In this document: in pieces, positions 1-14,262 of the stretch
Layout of the letters: the number at the start of each line of letters is the position of its first letter
How positions within the stretch are numbered: position 1 is the stretch's first letter
NCBI GenBank assembly: GCA_016165875.1
Contig: JABBOT010000005.1
Span: forward strand, 22,528,520-22,592,519
Reading direction: 5' to 3'
Length of the DNA stretch: 64,000 nt
Source of the DNA: Acanthopleura granulata
Lineage: Eukaryota > Mollusca > Polyplacophora > Chitonida > Chitonidae
The notes under the pieces: model-generated
The model's database searches: none
What the model was told of the DNA's origin: nothing
What the model saw: only the letters and a program-made list of their open reading frames with translations
Program-made: the position numbers and the translations under genes

Positions 1-480
1 AATCAATCCAAATCTGTTACCATCAAGCACGCCCTATCCAAGCCTGTCATCATGAAATAAGTACACCTTGTTCCAATTTATACCCTCAATCTCTACTGCA
101 TCACCACCAAGTACACTATGTCCCAGTTTGTCACTACTGAGTACATCATACCCCAGTCTGTCACTATTATATACACCTTATTCTAGACTGTCACTATACT
201 AAATAGGTTATATCCCAATCTGTGAGAATAATCAAGCCCAACCAATCCCATCCTTATACTCGAATGCATACTCAACCTAAAAGTGTACACTTTATCCCAC
301 TGTGATACTTTCAAGCACACCTTATCCCCAGCTGACACTATCTTATCAAACTGGCTCAATGCAAGTGTGACACTATATCAAAAACAAGCTACCCGTGCAC
401 ATACAGGAAATCCTATGGATGGCCATCATTAAGCATACCTTATATCAATCAGACACTACCAAGTACTGTTAGGGCTCATC
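1..480. repeat. degenerate minisatellite, unit about 30 bp
   Basis: The segment is built from diverged copies of a roughly 30-bp unit whose core reads like CAGTCTGTCACTATTA followed by GTACACCTTAT. The copies are clearest between 60 and 240 and fade towards 480. The array runs off the left edge, so its full length is unknown. No coding signal is seen. Confidence 0.6.
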
Positions 481-2284
481 TGTCACAATCCCTATCTTTA
501 GAGCCAATGCCAAACAGGCACATGAAAGTTCAATCTCTCACCATATCTGGCTTGCAGAATTCCATTTTATTTATAACATCTAACATCTATATTATATACC
601 CAATCGCAAATGAATGTATTAACATAAGCAAGCCTTGTACAAATCTGACACAAACACCAAATCTCCTGATTCAATTAAGCGACATATTCCCGTCCTCAGC
701 TAACACAACTAATCATGGTTTTCAATATAACAGTCTTCAAAATCTTGCTTATAACATGAAATCATTTCCAGTTGATAGGAATTCCAATATATCAGTGATG
801 ATGTCCATCAAACTTTAGCATTTCATCCTTTCCCAGCCTGGTCAGAACGTGGAATAATTCACCTGTGCCGTCATCATCCCTTAATCTCAGCTCAATCCCC
901 ATTCGACATACCCATGTGTAATCATATATTGAAAGGCAAATTCAATTCTGATCCCCTTGAAGTCCATTTTGATTTCAATCAAGGAACATAGACCTCTGCA
1001 AATATGTTTTTATTTCTGTCATTCACTCAAAGCTATAGCCCTATTTAACCGGAGTCTTTGTATGTATTCTACTTTGTATAAACAATCCATCTACACGAAC
1101 GTCCGAATAATTTCCGAATGTATTTGCCTGATTCTTTTGGATGTGTCCATAACGAAGTACCAATTAATCCATCGAGGTTCTTGAGAATTCACGTGACTGA
1201 GGGGGTGGGTACCGTTGTATGTGCTCTGTTGACTCTGTGGTCATGTTAAAACAGCCTGGGTAATCGATTGGGCTATAGTTACCCATAATAATGGCCTCAC
1301 AGGTAAACAGTTCTGTTTGATCATCCGGCCCGTGCCGACCAAAGCTCAACCGAAGCAGGCAGCATCAGGCAGTATCCCTGTCACATCGCTGATGCCTGTG
1401 CACTCAATGGTACCATCATCTTAACGTATGAATAATTCAAGTCGTTTTTCCACGCATAGAATTGTATCCTTTGAGTTTCCTTCTCTATACTGAAACTCGT
1501 CCACACATGAGTGTATTTATTCCATGGACAAACACCCATTCTATTCAACAGGACTGTAGATTTATCAGGCTGCATGCTAGTATTATGGTAAATTTTCTCC
1601 CATTGTCCATTGGATAGAATAAATCAGGAGTTGAAAGTATCATTTGCAATGATTTGATTTTTTATACATGTAATAAATAAACAGAGCTTTGAAATTATAA
1701 TTGCCAGTTTGTAATTTAATTTATATTCATTCACATCCTACCATTCACACCACTCCATTAATCTGCTGCCTATACCGCTGGGTATGAACTCGGTAACAGC
1801 ACCAGACTATATGAAGTGAATGTACTTCGCGCGCTCTCGCATTATCCGAAGCCATTCAATATTGATCAACGACGGTGATCCGAACACCTCGATGAGTCAG
1901 AGTATGTTAGGATACAGCAATAAACACACAATTTGAAAGCAGCCTCATAGGGCAGAGAAATCCATTCCGTTAAAAAAAAAAACAAACAATGAATTACATA
2001 AAGCGGTTCAAAAGAAGTCGTTTTCATTATTTTTGATGGGCAGACGAGATAAGTCAGTCACGTGACCCACGTATATGCCTGTCCAATATCAGATGACATA
2101 TGCCCGCGGGGATATCGTACTCACACTGTTGTTTCGCTGAACTGACGAGCACAAGTACAAATGTTAGCGTTATTTATTCAAGATCTGACATATTTAACGA
2201 GCTCATACGGTATCATATCAGCCCACAACAGATGTGACCTACACCTCTATTATTTTGACCAGCGTGACCAATCCGAACAACTCA
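481..2284. other. intergenic, nothing recognised
   Basis: No gene, RNA or repeat family is recognised here. Two short minus-strand open frames (1,164-1,349 and 1,381-1,575) lie next to each other, but they have no good splice sites and no family match that I can name. Confidence 0.4.
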
Positions 2285-2720
2285 GTCATTTGTCCCCAAC
2301 AAGTCACCTGTTGAAGAAAGGTCATCTACCTTGGATAACACAGCTGTCCGTGAAAAGCAATTTGTCATAACCGTCATATGACCACGGCAAGTAGTTCGTC
2401 GTGCATAAGTCATCTGCAAACGACAAGTCACCTGCAAACGACAAGTCACCTGTGGAGGACTCGTGAATGTGCTGACGATACGTCATCTGCAAACTACAAG
2501 TCATCCCCAAACGACAAGTCTTCTGCAAACGACAAGCCATCTGTGGAGGACTCGCGGATGATGTGTTGAGGAGAAGTCATCTTTCTGACTGGTGAACTAT
2601 TTATAAAAAAGTCATCTGCCAAGGACCAATCATCTGTCCAGAACCAAGTCATCTGTTGAGAACCAATCAATTATCTACAGGTTATCCAAGAACCAATCAT
2701 CTGTCCAGGACTACCCAGAC
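2285..2720. repeat. minisatellite, unit about 18 bp
   Basis: Tandem copies of an 18-bp unit resembling AAACGACAAGTCATCTGC. They are fairly regular from 2,395 to 2,560 and are interrupted twice by a GTGGAGGACTCG variant. Further diverged copies (CCAATCATCTGTCCAG type) continue to about 2,720. The unit length is a multiple of three, which explains the short open frames on both strands. Confidence 0.7.
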
Positions 2721-5700
2721 ACCCACTGTCGCGACATGCCATTGTGTTGACCTCATCCGCCCTGTCCTGGATATACGTCATCCTGACTATCTAAGATTAA
2801 CCATTGGATTACGGTAATCTGACCTTCAAACTGATCTTGGCATTGGTCCAGATGTAATTCTCTTAGTAAATGAAAAAAGCAGAATTAACTGAACTGTACG
2901 GAAGTGACGACCTAGCTTGACGCAAAAATGTGTCATGTTTAATTTGTTTTGTAGGGCTGTGATGTTTGGTATATGCTTTTTTATCAGTCAGGTTTCATTT
3001 GACAAAAATATGAAAGAAAACACGGTGTTTGAAATAATAATTTCTTATCGGTGGGGTTTTAATTAATGCCTTTGACAATATGTGAAACCACTCTGTAAAA
3101 AATCTACATATCTTTTATCACAAAATTATGTGATGACATAGGCTGGAATTTGATTCTTTTGAACACCTCCTTTTTGCAGGGAGATATCGAATTATTAAAA
3201 TCATCACATAATTTTGAAGAGGTACAACCTGCAGACAAACATTGACTTCTCCCAGATATGCATAAGCATATGTTCCACTTACAAGTAACTGCTATATAAT
3301 GGAGGTATTAGCTCCATATGGCAACTGTTAAATACTTTATGTGCTTCTCAGCGGTAAACGATTTGAATTATATTATGGGAGTGGTGGCCCGTTTTGTATG
3401 TACGAGTTATGCCTTGGGGTGGGATACTGTCGGGAAGAATTCTGATACAGTTATTATAAGATAGGCAAGACAATCTCTGGGCCACTCACGGGGCTGTATT
3501 GCAACTAAAAGGAACTGGAAACTGAATCAAAACGACTGGCCAGCTTCCTGAGGATGAAATCAAAATAGATCCTTTTGTACGCGATTGCCGGAGTCGGTGG
3601 CGGGAAAAGAATGGTTCCTCGGCAAACCCAACGTATCACATTTCCGGACATTTGATTGCATTCGATTGCCATTGCCTTCACGCGGCATGATCAATAACGT
3701 GGTATTTTTGGTAGGGTTCAAACAAAATCGTCCTTGACCTGCTAACTAGGAGGAGCCAGGCTTACTACTACCGAAGCACTTGTAGTAGCCCTGTGCAGCC
3801 CCACCGGATACAAAACCGATACATCCAAACCCATTTAGCCCGGAGCCTGACGGACTGCTATACCCGCTGGGTGGTTCTGATTACTAGGCATAGAGTTCAA
3901 TGTCCGGTATACATGATGGCTCTGTACTACCTTAAATCCTCGATAAATTCGACCATACAGTCATACGTAATTTAAAAAAAAATGCAATTCGGTGAAAACA
4001 TAAGTGAATGCATTTTGAATCCATTCTTACTGGGCACATAAACGCTTTAAAGGCAAAAATTATACCATAACCTGTTCAGATGATGATAAAATTCCTTCAA
4101 TACCCCAAAAACATGCACAAATATCTGCGGTCAATTTTTTCGAGGATTTAGAGTAGATGGAAAAATTATTTAGCACTTAACCGGAGCACTCTGTTGACAT
4201 GACCAAAGGAAGGCTGGATGGATGGATGGACACCTCTCTAGGTCAGCCCGAGTCCCATTAGCTCCAGTGCCTCTGCGACGACCGAACCTAAGCGCCTAGA
4301 CATCAGCGTCAGCCTGTCCCACTTTTCTTCGTCCGCGGTCTATACCCATGCACCATTAATCCTGTTCTGTTATAGACGCCAATCAGAGGATCAATAGCTG
4401 CTGACCTTGCCTTCCTATAGCCGAGGTATAATCATCTTTCTCGCTGCATCACCTTCAGGTCTCCGACTGCTAATTGTCCTCTAGCGTATATGAAACGGGA
4501 CTTCGGGTGCTTGAATTGTCCACAAGCTCGGGAACTGGGAAATGTTCGTGTCCAACCGGAATCCAGGGTTAAGGACCGCGGGAGAACGACATTCACATTG
4601 CAGATACGGAGAGGAAGAGTGCACGTGTACTGAAAGAGTCTGTACATCGGATGACGTCGACAAATGGAGGAGGGTTCTTGACCTGGGAAATTAGAAATAG
4701 CAGTTTTTGAGTGGCTTAAACTAACAATACAATGAAATGACGGCTTTTTGCCGGTTGTTTGTGATCAAAGAGATACCAATAATCACCCGCTTGCAATTCC
4801 TTTGGTTCAGGTCAATTCACTTACAAGTTACGTGCGTAACTGCGTAATTGACTGTTATGCCCACAGATTTCTTAATCGTTATCATATTAATAAATCTGCC
4901 TCATAGATATGGTTGGTAAAACGGTATCATCCTATAAAGAACATGGTCGTAATTTAATCCAAGACACTTCTGAATGTCTTTTGGGTTATTATCAAACTTT
5001 TCCCGGTCATGCTTCGCCTCGAAGGCTCCCAGTCGTGGTATTCTAATAAGATTTTCACACGCTTATAGTAAAACTTTCCACCTCTTCACCAACGGCGTCT
5101 CTATCTGAGAGATTAACCAAGCATAGGCCAACGAAACCGTTTCTCTCTGTGTTGACCAAACTCTCGAAAAGCGGCGTTTCATCAGGTCACCATCCGCCCG
5201 ATCGTTAAGCCACTTAACCACCTGGAGTCTAGACGTCTGGAACACGTGCTCTCGGTTTTCAATTCACCTGGAGAAGCATTTGCTTTTGAAGCATTCCACA
5301 TTCCACAATCAGAAGGCCAATACGAAAGACCCTATCACGGGAAGTTCCTGCCACATTATACAAATTGTTGCATGCTCCATTACCTCTGTCTCATTGGTGT
5401 GGCTGTACAGTTACGACTTTAAGCCATCATGTAGAATGTCTTTTTAGGCATGAAGTCGCCGATAGGTCGATCCTTGAAATTTAAAGCAGCTAGCTATACC
5501 CACTACTTGGCAGTACTGATAGTACTGTATTTACCGTGTGACCCCAGTTTACCCATGGGTTCCGAATTTACGGGGTACATAAAATATCAACATTCCTGAT
5601 GTACGTTTTTCTCAAACACATATATATCGTATAATATCATTGTCTAAGACAAGTGATTTTGCGCCCTATTGCTGTAAACCAGCGAAATCACGTGGATGAG

Positions 5701-8504
5701 GATGTAATGTCGTAACTCGTATGTCGCATTTTCAGCGTAGCTGGTTAAGAAAGCGGAAAGTGCCAATCGTGGCATCAGTGGAACCGTGCATCGTAATTTT
5801 ACAGATCACTTGAAGTGGTTGGGCCGTTTAATGCCTTTTCAATGAAGGTGGCCTCAATATTATCACGATTATAGCGCGACACTATTCCTTTAATATGCTG
5901 CGAAAGTTGCTATTATAGGCCTATTGCTGAACAATGATGAAGTGATTCGAAACGATCTTGCGGTACCTAAAACAAGAAAGTCCATCTGGACACCGTTGAG
6001 AATATCACAACAACGCTTTTTCTTGTCATCGCTGCAACGTCGCTTCCATGGTAAGATACTGCATGCGATGAGCTGAATTACATTTGTTTTATATATGTAT
6101 TTATATATAAATATCTGGCGCGGGTCGGGAAAGTGGTTTATGCCTCTCATTTAAAACCTGGGCTGGGACAATCAAATAATTTGCAAATTCTCAGGCTCTC
6201 ACTTTCTATGTAACAGGTGGGAGAAAGAGCGTGAGTGCCTTGCCATGGGGCGTTGGTTTATCTTGAGCACTTTAGTTTCCGCCATCAAGGGAACTGGCCG
6301 CCATCGTGTAAGAGAAAATTTCTTGAATATGCATGACTGTAAATTCAACAGTTATTTAAATAACAGGTGTTTTAAACTCAACACTTAGGCAAAAAAGCCA
6401 AAAAAATAAATGTCAACGGAAGCATGCGATACAGCTGTCATAACACGACACATTACATTGTCCTTCAGTTATTAATAGATCATCGTTTCTTTGATTGCAG
6501 TATCAAAACTCTGATGAAACGGCCAGTGTGGTTTTTTTTCATCCCACATAGATGTCTGCATTTATGTCTTCTTCATAAATCATAAGGAGCCAACGAGGAA
6601 CATGTCAGATATGTGCCCATGTCTTTAGCTGTCTGTGTCACGGAAAACGCACAGCTCTCCTTTTGGCATCGTGCCAACAGTTCGGTTTTCCATCCATTGT
6701 GTTGGAGTCATTTATCAGCTTGTTTGGCACTTTCCACTTGGTTGCCTTAAGTCGTGAGAACTAATCTGTTTAACGGTATTGATTGACCAGAAATAGATAC
6801 CAGTACTATACTATAGTGCTACTGTAAGTGTTGGCTAAGCGATAGTCCCGAGCGTCGGGGAGGAATCTTCGTGGCTAATGGACAGAAAACGAAAGTATGC
6901 ACCATGGAACAAAAGAGCTAGACACGAGTGTCATCAAAAATGTGACAATACTGTATTTGACACAATATAATCGCGTGACCTTAATGTATATGTAGGTAAA
7001 ATCGTCCCTTATCTGGATTGTGCGGTTAAGCCGCGGTATGGCTATGAGTAAATGCAGTTTGTTAGTAGCGTGACCAGCTGTTACCCTGGCCCTCGGGTGT
7101 AACGGGATGTCAGCATGCCCTGTCCCTCCCCCCGTACCCCACAACCACCATGCCCCGAAGGAGACATATTGCCTGCCACAGGCGAGCATGTGGATACCGT
7201 CAGCATTGACAGTATTGAACAAGTTAAGCTGCATTTGTCTCCTCAGACACTATCACGACTCACTTTCGGCTGACAAGTCAATTATTACATCATACCTTAT
7301 AGTCTCGCTAAAGCGAGCAGCATAGCGATACAGTTACGAGCCTTGATCGTTCAATACGTCACAATAATATTATACACACGATTTTTTGGTCACCGATGTT
7401 GAAATATCGCTTTGCACGACATAACCGCCGAGGTGACTTTTCCTCTGGACGAACATGCATGCAATACTGGCAAATATAATTAAGCCCGCGTAGAATTAAC
7501 GAAATTAAATGATTATTTCGGATGGTGTAGTCAATAAGGGGAAAATCTGGTGCCGGCGCGGTCGATGCCATGGTCTGTCTGTCCATTTAACAGGAATCGG
7601 ACTGCCAAGGTATTCAGGACGGTCGTCACGCCCAAACAGGACTTTGGGGCTGCCTGGAATGTTATGACGGATACACTGTTGTGTCTGCTCCGTTTCCTGG
7701 CCCAGATTTTATCAGACCCATACGGAAGGTGTTTATGTAAGGGCATTTTACATGTATATGTATAATACGGTACCAACTAATTCATGTGGCCAACAAAACA
7801 CGTTTACGGCTAGAGTGTTTTTTCATTTTTTGTCGCTGTTGTTGTTGCTGCTCATACGTCGTAGTTTACTAAGCCGCGGGGATACACCACGCATATCATA
7901 TGCCTCCAAACACTGAATTTGGTCATGTGCCTAACATCTAGAAAATGCTTTACATGTTTGGCGCAGATTTCAGTGACTAATACTCTGACATCTTATTGAG
8001 AGGCCCTGCCCTGGGTTAAAGGGTACAATCACTTCCACGCATGTCACCTTCACCCTAGGGCGACCCTTTCTCCGTCTGTCATTGTTACATATACACCGTG
8101 TGAGTCAGGGATGGGGAGCACATTGTAACCCACCCAACCCATTGTTTTGCTACACTTACTTACTTACTTCCATCTGTTTACAAAAGACAGGAAGGCAACG
8201 TTACGTTTGATAGCCGTGCCCAGTCGTAAACATCCGACTGGTCTCCCACCCCCGCCCTCACCTCCTCGACAGTCCTTATCTTGTGAAGCCCTAATAAAAT
8301 GACGGAGTGGGAGTTAGTACTGTCAGAATCCATCATTCCACCTCTGATAAGTTGACTCGGCATTTCGGACGTTCTTGCAATTTCTTTTGAAATATTTGCT
8401 GAGGTTGCCTGGTGGCATTACCATGTTCGTCTTTGTTAAAGTGATTAAGCTCATTTGTCAACAATATGGACTGAGAAACCTTGGCCTTACAAGGTGCGCT
8501 TTTC
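2721..8504. other. intergenic, no gene recognised
   Basis: The segment is AT-rich with scattered short open frames, none longer than about 120 codons and none with a recognisable domain. The only structure seen is the 16-bp inverted repeat at 3,121-3,216, listed separately. Confidence 0.4.
3121..3216. repeat. 16-bp perfect inverted repeat
   Basis: CAAAATTATGTGATGA at 3,121-3,136 reappears as its exact reverse complement at 3,201-3,216, with 64 bp between the arms. It could form a hairpin or be the remnant of a small inverted-repeat transposon. No target-site duplication was found. Confidence 0.6.
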
Positions 8505-9005
8505 AATATCACTGATGACAGGTGATGCAAAACGGTGTTCCGAGAAACAGCATGATCGAAAAGCGACAATTATGACAGAATAGGTGGTGCAAAACGGTGT
8601 TCCCAGAAACCCAGTATGATCAAAAAGAGCCAAATATGACAGAAGAGGTGCTGTAAAACGATGTCCAGAGAAACAGCATGATCAAAAAACGACAATTAAG
8701 AAAGAACAGGTCGTGCCAATGGGTGTTTCGAAAAACCTAGTATGACCAAAAAACACCAATTATGACAGAATATGTGGTGTCAAAGGGTGTTCCTACAAAC
8801 CCAGCATGACGAAAGAGGAACCAATTATGACAGAATACGTGACGCAAAACGGAGTTCCTAGGAATCCAGCATCACCAAAAAGCACAACTTATAATAGAAC
8901 AGGTGATTGCAAAGAGGTACATACAGTTGTCATAGAGAGTGTAGTTCAGAAACACCAATAATGACAGAACAGGTGGCACAAACAGCTTTCCGAGCACGAC
9001 ATGAT
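8505..9005. repeat. minisatellite, unit about 63-64 bp
   Basis: About eight diverged copies of a 63-64 bp unit. Landmarks recur at regular spacing: ATTATGACAGAA, then GGTGGTGCAAAACGGTGTTCC, then GAAACCCAGTATGATCAAAAA. The ATGACAGAA block ends near 8,580, 8,644, 8,707, 8,770, 8,834, 8,897 and 8,966. Confidence 0.75.
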
Positions 9006-12000
9006 CACAAAGGCTTTGTAGTTTACTCTTGAACACCATGCGGTGATGGCGGTATAGGTTCAGGAAAACGGTTTTGGAAAAGGGTCTTCAAGAAACAAGA
9101 CAGGTCACTTCCAACGCTTGAGCGCCCTTTATCTGTGTTAATTAAACATTTTAGCTATGTTTAATCCACATTGTATGACGTCATTTGGGCGTTATGTATT
9201 GTTGAAGGTAATCTGTATGTATTGACAACAGTTCATTTTGCCAGCATATTTGTTTTTCTAAATAAATAGAGGAAATGTTGCTTATAGCCTATATAATCAT
9301 GTTAATTCTCATGAACAGACGCAGGTATATTTTATATCTACACATACCATTTACAACAGATTCAGGTTAACGCAGAAAGTAATATGTCGAAGTATACTGT
9401 TTGTGGCAATGCCGCCAATACCTACAAACTACAAAAGGCCTACAGCATTTTATTTCATTCTTTCAGTTTTGCTTTTTTTTTTTTTTTTTTTTTTTGCCTT
9501 TTAGCTCTGAAATTATTGCATCCTGGGGTAAATTGGTTTACATGACGCACAAAGTTGTTTTGTTTATTACCGGCCATATAACGTTGTGACATTATGCATA
9601 TAAATGACTAATTCACATGTGATTTCACAACAAAGATGAGAGTACAACATTCAAATTCCCCAAGTATCTTCTTTATACCTTGCTATTCTTTGCAGCCTTC
9701 CTTTTATTCCAATCTGTTGCACATCTTACGGTTAATTAAAAGTTGCATCTACATCCTACACCGTCGATATAAAATAATTTTAGTTGTCTATTGCCTCAAA
9801 TACACAACGAATCCTTGATGAATTTCTAATTAAACTCCCCGACAATATCTTCTGGATAATTGTCCTCCTTTGAGAAAAAAATAATCATGTAAGCTAAAAT
9901 AAATAAGCCAATATAAGCTATGTGAGTTCATGACAAAAAACGTGGACAGGTTTTCAACATTCTATAGACGGCGGGAATGTACAGATATACATGGATACCC
10001 TTGAAATTATCTTGCACACCCATATATATCATATATCAAGTGTGACAAACTTGGCTTAGCTGCCATTGGGGAACATATGTCGGCACCACATTAAGGCTTC
10101 CGGTGTACAGTATATACCTAAGGAAGCATTTAGAAGTTTTACATTGAGCAAGAACGCAGCCATACAAAAGCAGCATCTAAGCAATATAACCGTTGGTGTT
10201 TATCGCTCGGGTGAAAGGAAAGTACAGGCCTCAGACCATAGTGACGGCTTGTATACAGTCTGATGGATCTTCTATTGTGTTAAGTATATCTGTCTCCAAC
10301 TCAGTAACACAGTGAACGTGTGGGTTTCCTGTTAGGCGTCCGATTGGCCTATAATATAACACAGTATATACACAGTACAGAAGCCGCTAATCGTGTGTAT
10401 GAGTATATCAAACTCATGCCTGAAAGCATTGGTCCTCGTGAACGGAAAGCCGAAAGCCATTGAATTCATATGACACAGGCTTGTCGATGAGGTGGTTTTA
10501 GCTTTGACACTTATATTGAAAATGTCTCTGGTGGTTGACTAAAAATACCTGTGGTTGTCGACCACTTAGGCATAATGGATCGTTGAACTCGACCTGTTTA
10601 TTAAGGGAAAAGTGAAATAGTATAATGAAAGGCCGTCAAATCCCTACGCGGACAAGGGTATGTACAGTACCTCGGCACGTAAATCTGACAGATTGGACAG
10701 GATATCCGTTACACCGCAGGGCACTAATGAGAATTGCATACAAGCGTCTGGTGAAAGCGTTCTTTTTAGAATCGCAAGGTGTGCCTTTTGGCTTGGCTAA
10801 GGTATTGGTTCCAAGTAGAACCATTGTCAAATCATACACCATAGTGGATTCACACTTTCAAACAGTAAACCCTAAAATGTGTTTCTAGACTCACAAAAGA
10901 CTGAAATTTACAACGATTTATTTGAAGCCAATAAAGGTACATGCACGAGTATCCACTTGAAACCTCTATTTTTGCACGTATGTGTGAAAAAAGGAAGAGG
11001 GAACAACATTATCACAAATATTATCACTCTCTTTCTTCTGATATTTTTTATCATATGCATGGTGTCATTTCAATAAAGTCCACAACAGTTTACCTCTAGT
11101 AAGCTTAACATACTTCGGTGCTGTCATTTCACTGTCATTTTCAATTCCTGTGTGGCGCGCACATTGAACTTGTTCAACATTTACACATAGAATCCCCTCA
11201 CACTGAGCCAGGAAGAAGAAACACAGTGTGTATGCATAGTTGGGTGTTTTCTTTTTGACCTTGGGTCAGACTATAACATTGATAATAAAATGACGTTTGC
11301 ACTTGTGCATTCTTCGTCATGAAGGAAGTAGATACAACCTAAATAAAATGGCTACTCTGGAAATTTCTAGTTTTTGCCGCTTTCCTTGTCTGTGGGGCCC
11401 TGGTGGTAATCAGTGTTCATGGGATCGTTGCGCACTCTTACGTCTTCCACCAACGTGGCATGAATGAAAGTGTGGAGAAGCTGGTCAGTAAGTTGTCAAA
11501 AGTGAGACGTTTCTCCCCGGAAACTCCGATTTCTTTTAGTCTCAAATTTCGCTCACATGCCTCAGATGTTGTTCCGAAAAAAGAAAAAGAAAAAAAAAAC
11601 ACAATGGCCTAAATGGAGTGATCTTAATACAGTGACCTACATACAAAAGCTCAAAAACAATAGCCTAAACATACCAGCCTAAATACAATTTAATGTCATT
11701 AACAAAAAGTGTGCTAATACCGAAAGTGTTTGTGTATAGTTTTCCCTTTCCCAATATATGACTTCCTGCCACGTGTATATATCATGATATATATGATGAT
11801 AGCCAGTCTTCAGGACGGTATTGTCCAGCGGGATAGGTTGACACCATTTCGCATTCTGGACAACCGAAGACTAGTGCATGCTTCATTTCCTGTGTTACAT
11901 GTAAAAAATGCAGGTACATAACTACAAACAAAACAGGTCGGTTTATACATGATGGGAACTGTGACAAGATGCCAGTCTTGAGACATCATATAGCACAAGC

Positions 12001-14030
12001 CAACTGCGGGCGAAAGTATATTATCACATTTATTATATATTGTTTGATCTAGAACATGCAATTAAAAGAAACATGGATGTCCAGTATGATGAGGTATAGT
12101 GTTTCTAAGGTGAATTAACATCTGGGTTGGATCTTAATCTAATCAGTATACTTCTTGTATCTTTCTAAAAGGTTTAAAATGAAATGTCTTTGTAGCCTCA
12201 GTAGGTTCCTGAAACGTTTTGCCAGGTTCTTGTTTGACCGTCCACCCAACACAGGTTCTGGAAACTTTGGTTCACCATGCGTCATTCTGAAACATGGCAC
12301 TCATCCAGTATACCTCTACCCACAGCACAGTCGACTCAGTGCGCTTTCCCAAATTAAGCGTTTGCTCGAAGGCTTCACTGTTTCCCTGAAACTTGGCCTA
12401 TATACCTCAAACACCGGCCTTGACCTTTCACCTTTTCCAATAACCTTCACATGGCACTGGTCTAGTGTAGCTGCCCAATTCCTTCGATCAAGACCCTTCC
12501 CCTGACCAAGTATTCAGTAGCATCCTATCTCAAAGATGGCCCTTGACCTTTCACCTTCCCCAAACAACTTGATGTCTGAAAGGGTCAGAAGGATACACGA
12601 TGGTGGGCTATGCATGGAATTTTTTTCTTTTCAAAGAGTAACTTATGAAATATATGTCAGATACCTGTTCAATTTCTTAAACATGGGCGTGACCCATTTG
12701 ACTCTAGCATGTTAGTGGTGTCCATCTATAACGACACATCAATGGCTACAGGAAGCGTTTGATAACAGCTGGCTCACACCTTTCTTATACATTGCCATGA
12801 ACTTTACAGACGTCTAAAACCTTGACCAACTTGATCATATCTCGAGTTTGAAACCATAGACACTTTGATTTTAATACAAGGCAGCCCACCTGATGCCAGA
12901 TACGTGGAACATTTTCGCCGACGCTGTGCAAATGCCGTTAAGTGTTTTATAGCTGATACATATATATATGTAACATACAGTTTGCAGCTGCGATGTCTTC
13001 GGATAACTTCTGGCCAGGATCCTTGAACTATAGCTTTATTTGCTAGAGATTAATACCTGTTCACCTTCGATGGATTGGACAGGTATAATATACATTGCCC
13101 ACCTGCGTCCTTGATGGATACACCAAGATATGGGTTGAGAATGGAAGCACCAGCGATTCATTTTAAATTGCTACAATACAGCTGGACATCTGGTTACACT
13201 ATTGCGGAGGCGTTAACCACAAGATCTGACAGGTCACGAAAAGGGCAGAAGCTGGTGGTCATCTCCATTTCTCACATCATGCAGGTACAGTGATGGCGAA
13301 CGAAAGATATTATAATGCGAATCATAAAATGCGTACAGTATGGTGGCTCGTTCGTGCCATTTCTGTTAAACTTATTTTCGCGTCTTAAATGCAATTCAGG
13401 AGTAAAACGAGAACATGAGATAGCGCATCACCCATGACGCATAATACAATTGATAATAATTGCGGCCGGTTAAATTTTGTTCTTTATATTGTCCTCGCTC
13501 TTACGTTCGCTTTGCATTTTTGTCAGTTTCTGGATTCTACCTTAGGATAGGCAAATGAAAGGCATACGAAATGGCCCAACTGAACCACCATTTATGTGAT
13601 ATACCACCTGATCACTACGTAGATTCGGAGGTATGTGGTTGCAATTCTAATCGAGAGACCCCTCCTGTTTTATGATTTTCAAACCACCAAGCGGGCAAAT
13701 TAAAATCACACTACGTTTTTTCTGGTGCCTTACAATATGTAGGTTTTTTGAGATACGTGATACTCAACAATGAGGCGAAATGACGTCCCCGTTTTACGGC
13801 ATGGTAGGGCCACCCCTTTAACATGGCAGCTTATGTGTTCCGAAGAATCTACAGACGGAATTTTTTTTTTCTGTTGCCCAAAAATGATATCCAGCATCAC
13901 TGGAAAACACAAAGTTTTATTTCACCGTTTTTGATAAATGTTCAATATTGTTTGTACCCATGATTACGTCACTAGGGCACGTCATGCACTTTGTTGTGGT
14001 AACATAGCATCTCGAATCCTGCGTACTGAC
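9006..14030. other. intergenic, no gene recognised
   Basis: The segment contains a poly-T run near 9,473-9,495 and low-complexity AT stretches. The 116-codon plus-strand frame at 12,155-12,505 overlaps locally repetitive sequence rich in CCTTGACCTTTCACCTT-like blocks and is not accepted as a gene. Nothing else is recognised. Confidence 0.4.
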
Positions 14031-14262
14031 TTTACGCCCGTCGGTTTTCAGGTGGCTGACAACTGGCTTTATGTCTGACGGTTTTCAGGTAACTGATAAT
14101 TGGCTTTAGGTCCGACGGTTTTCAGGTAACTGATAATTGGACGGTTTCCATGTGTCTGATAACTGGCTTTACGTGCGACGATTTTCATTTGGCTATCAAC
14201 TGGCTTTACGTCTGACGGTTTCCAGGTGAATGACAACTAGCCTTACGTCGGACGCTTTTCGA
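14031..14262. repeat. minisatellite, unit about 37 bp
   Basis: About six copies of a unit resembling CTTTACGTCTGACGG followed by TTTTCAGGTGACTGATAACTGG. One unit near 14,130 carries an internal deletion. There is no sequence relation to the other minisatellites in the window. Confidence 0.75.

Noticed and set aside
1164..1575. Adjacent minus-strand frames that look protein-like (one reads WTSFSIEKETQRIQFYAW)
   Set aside because: I could not place it in a family, and no suitable acceptor precedes it. It may be a gene remnant, but the evidence is too thin to list.
12155..12505. 116-codon plus-strand frame with a basic N-terminus
   Set aside because: It overlaps locally repetitive CCTTGACCTTTCACC-type sequence, has no recognisable domain and no splice context.
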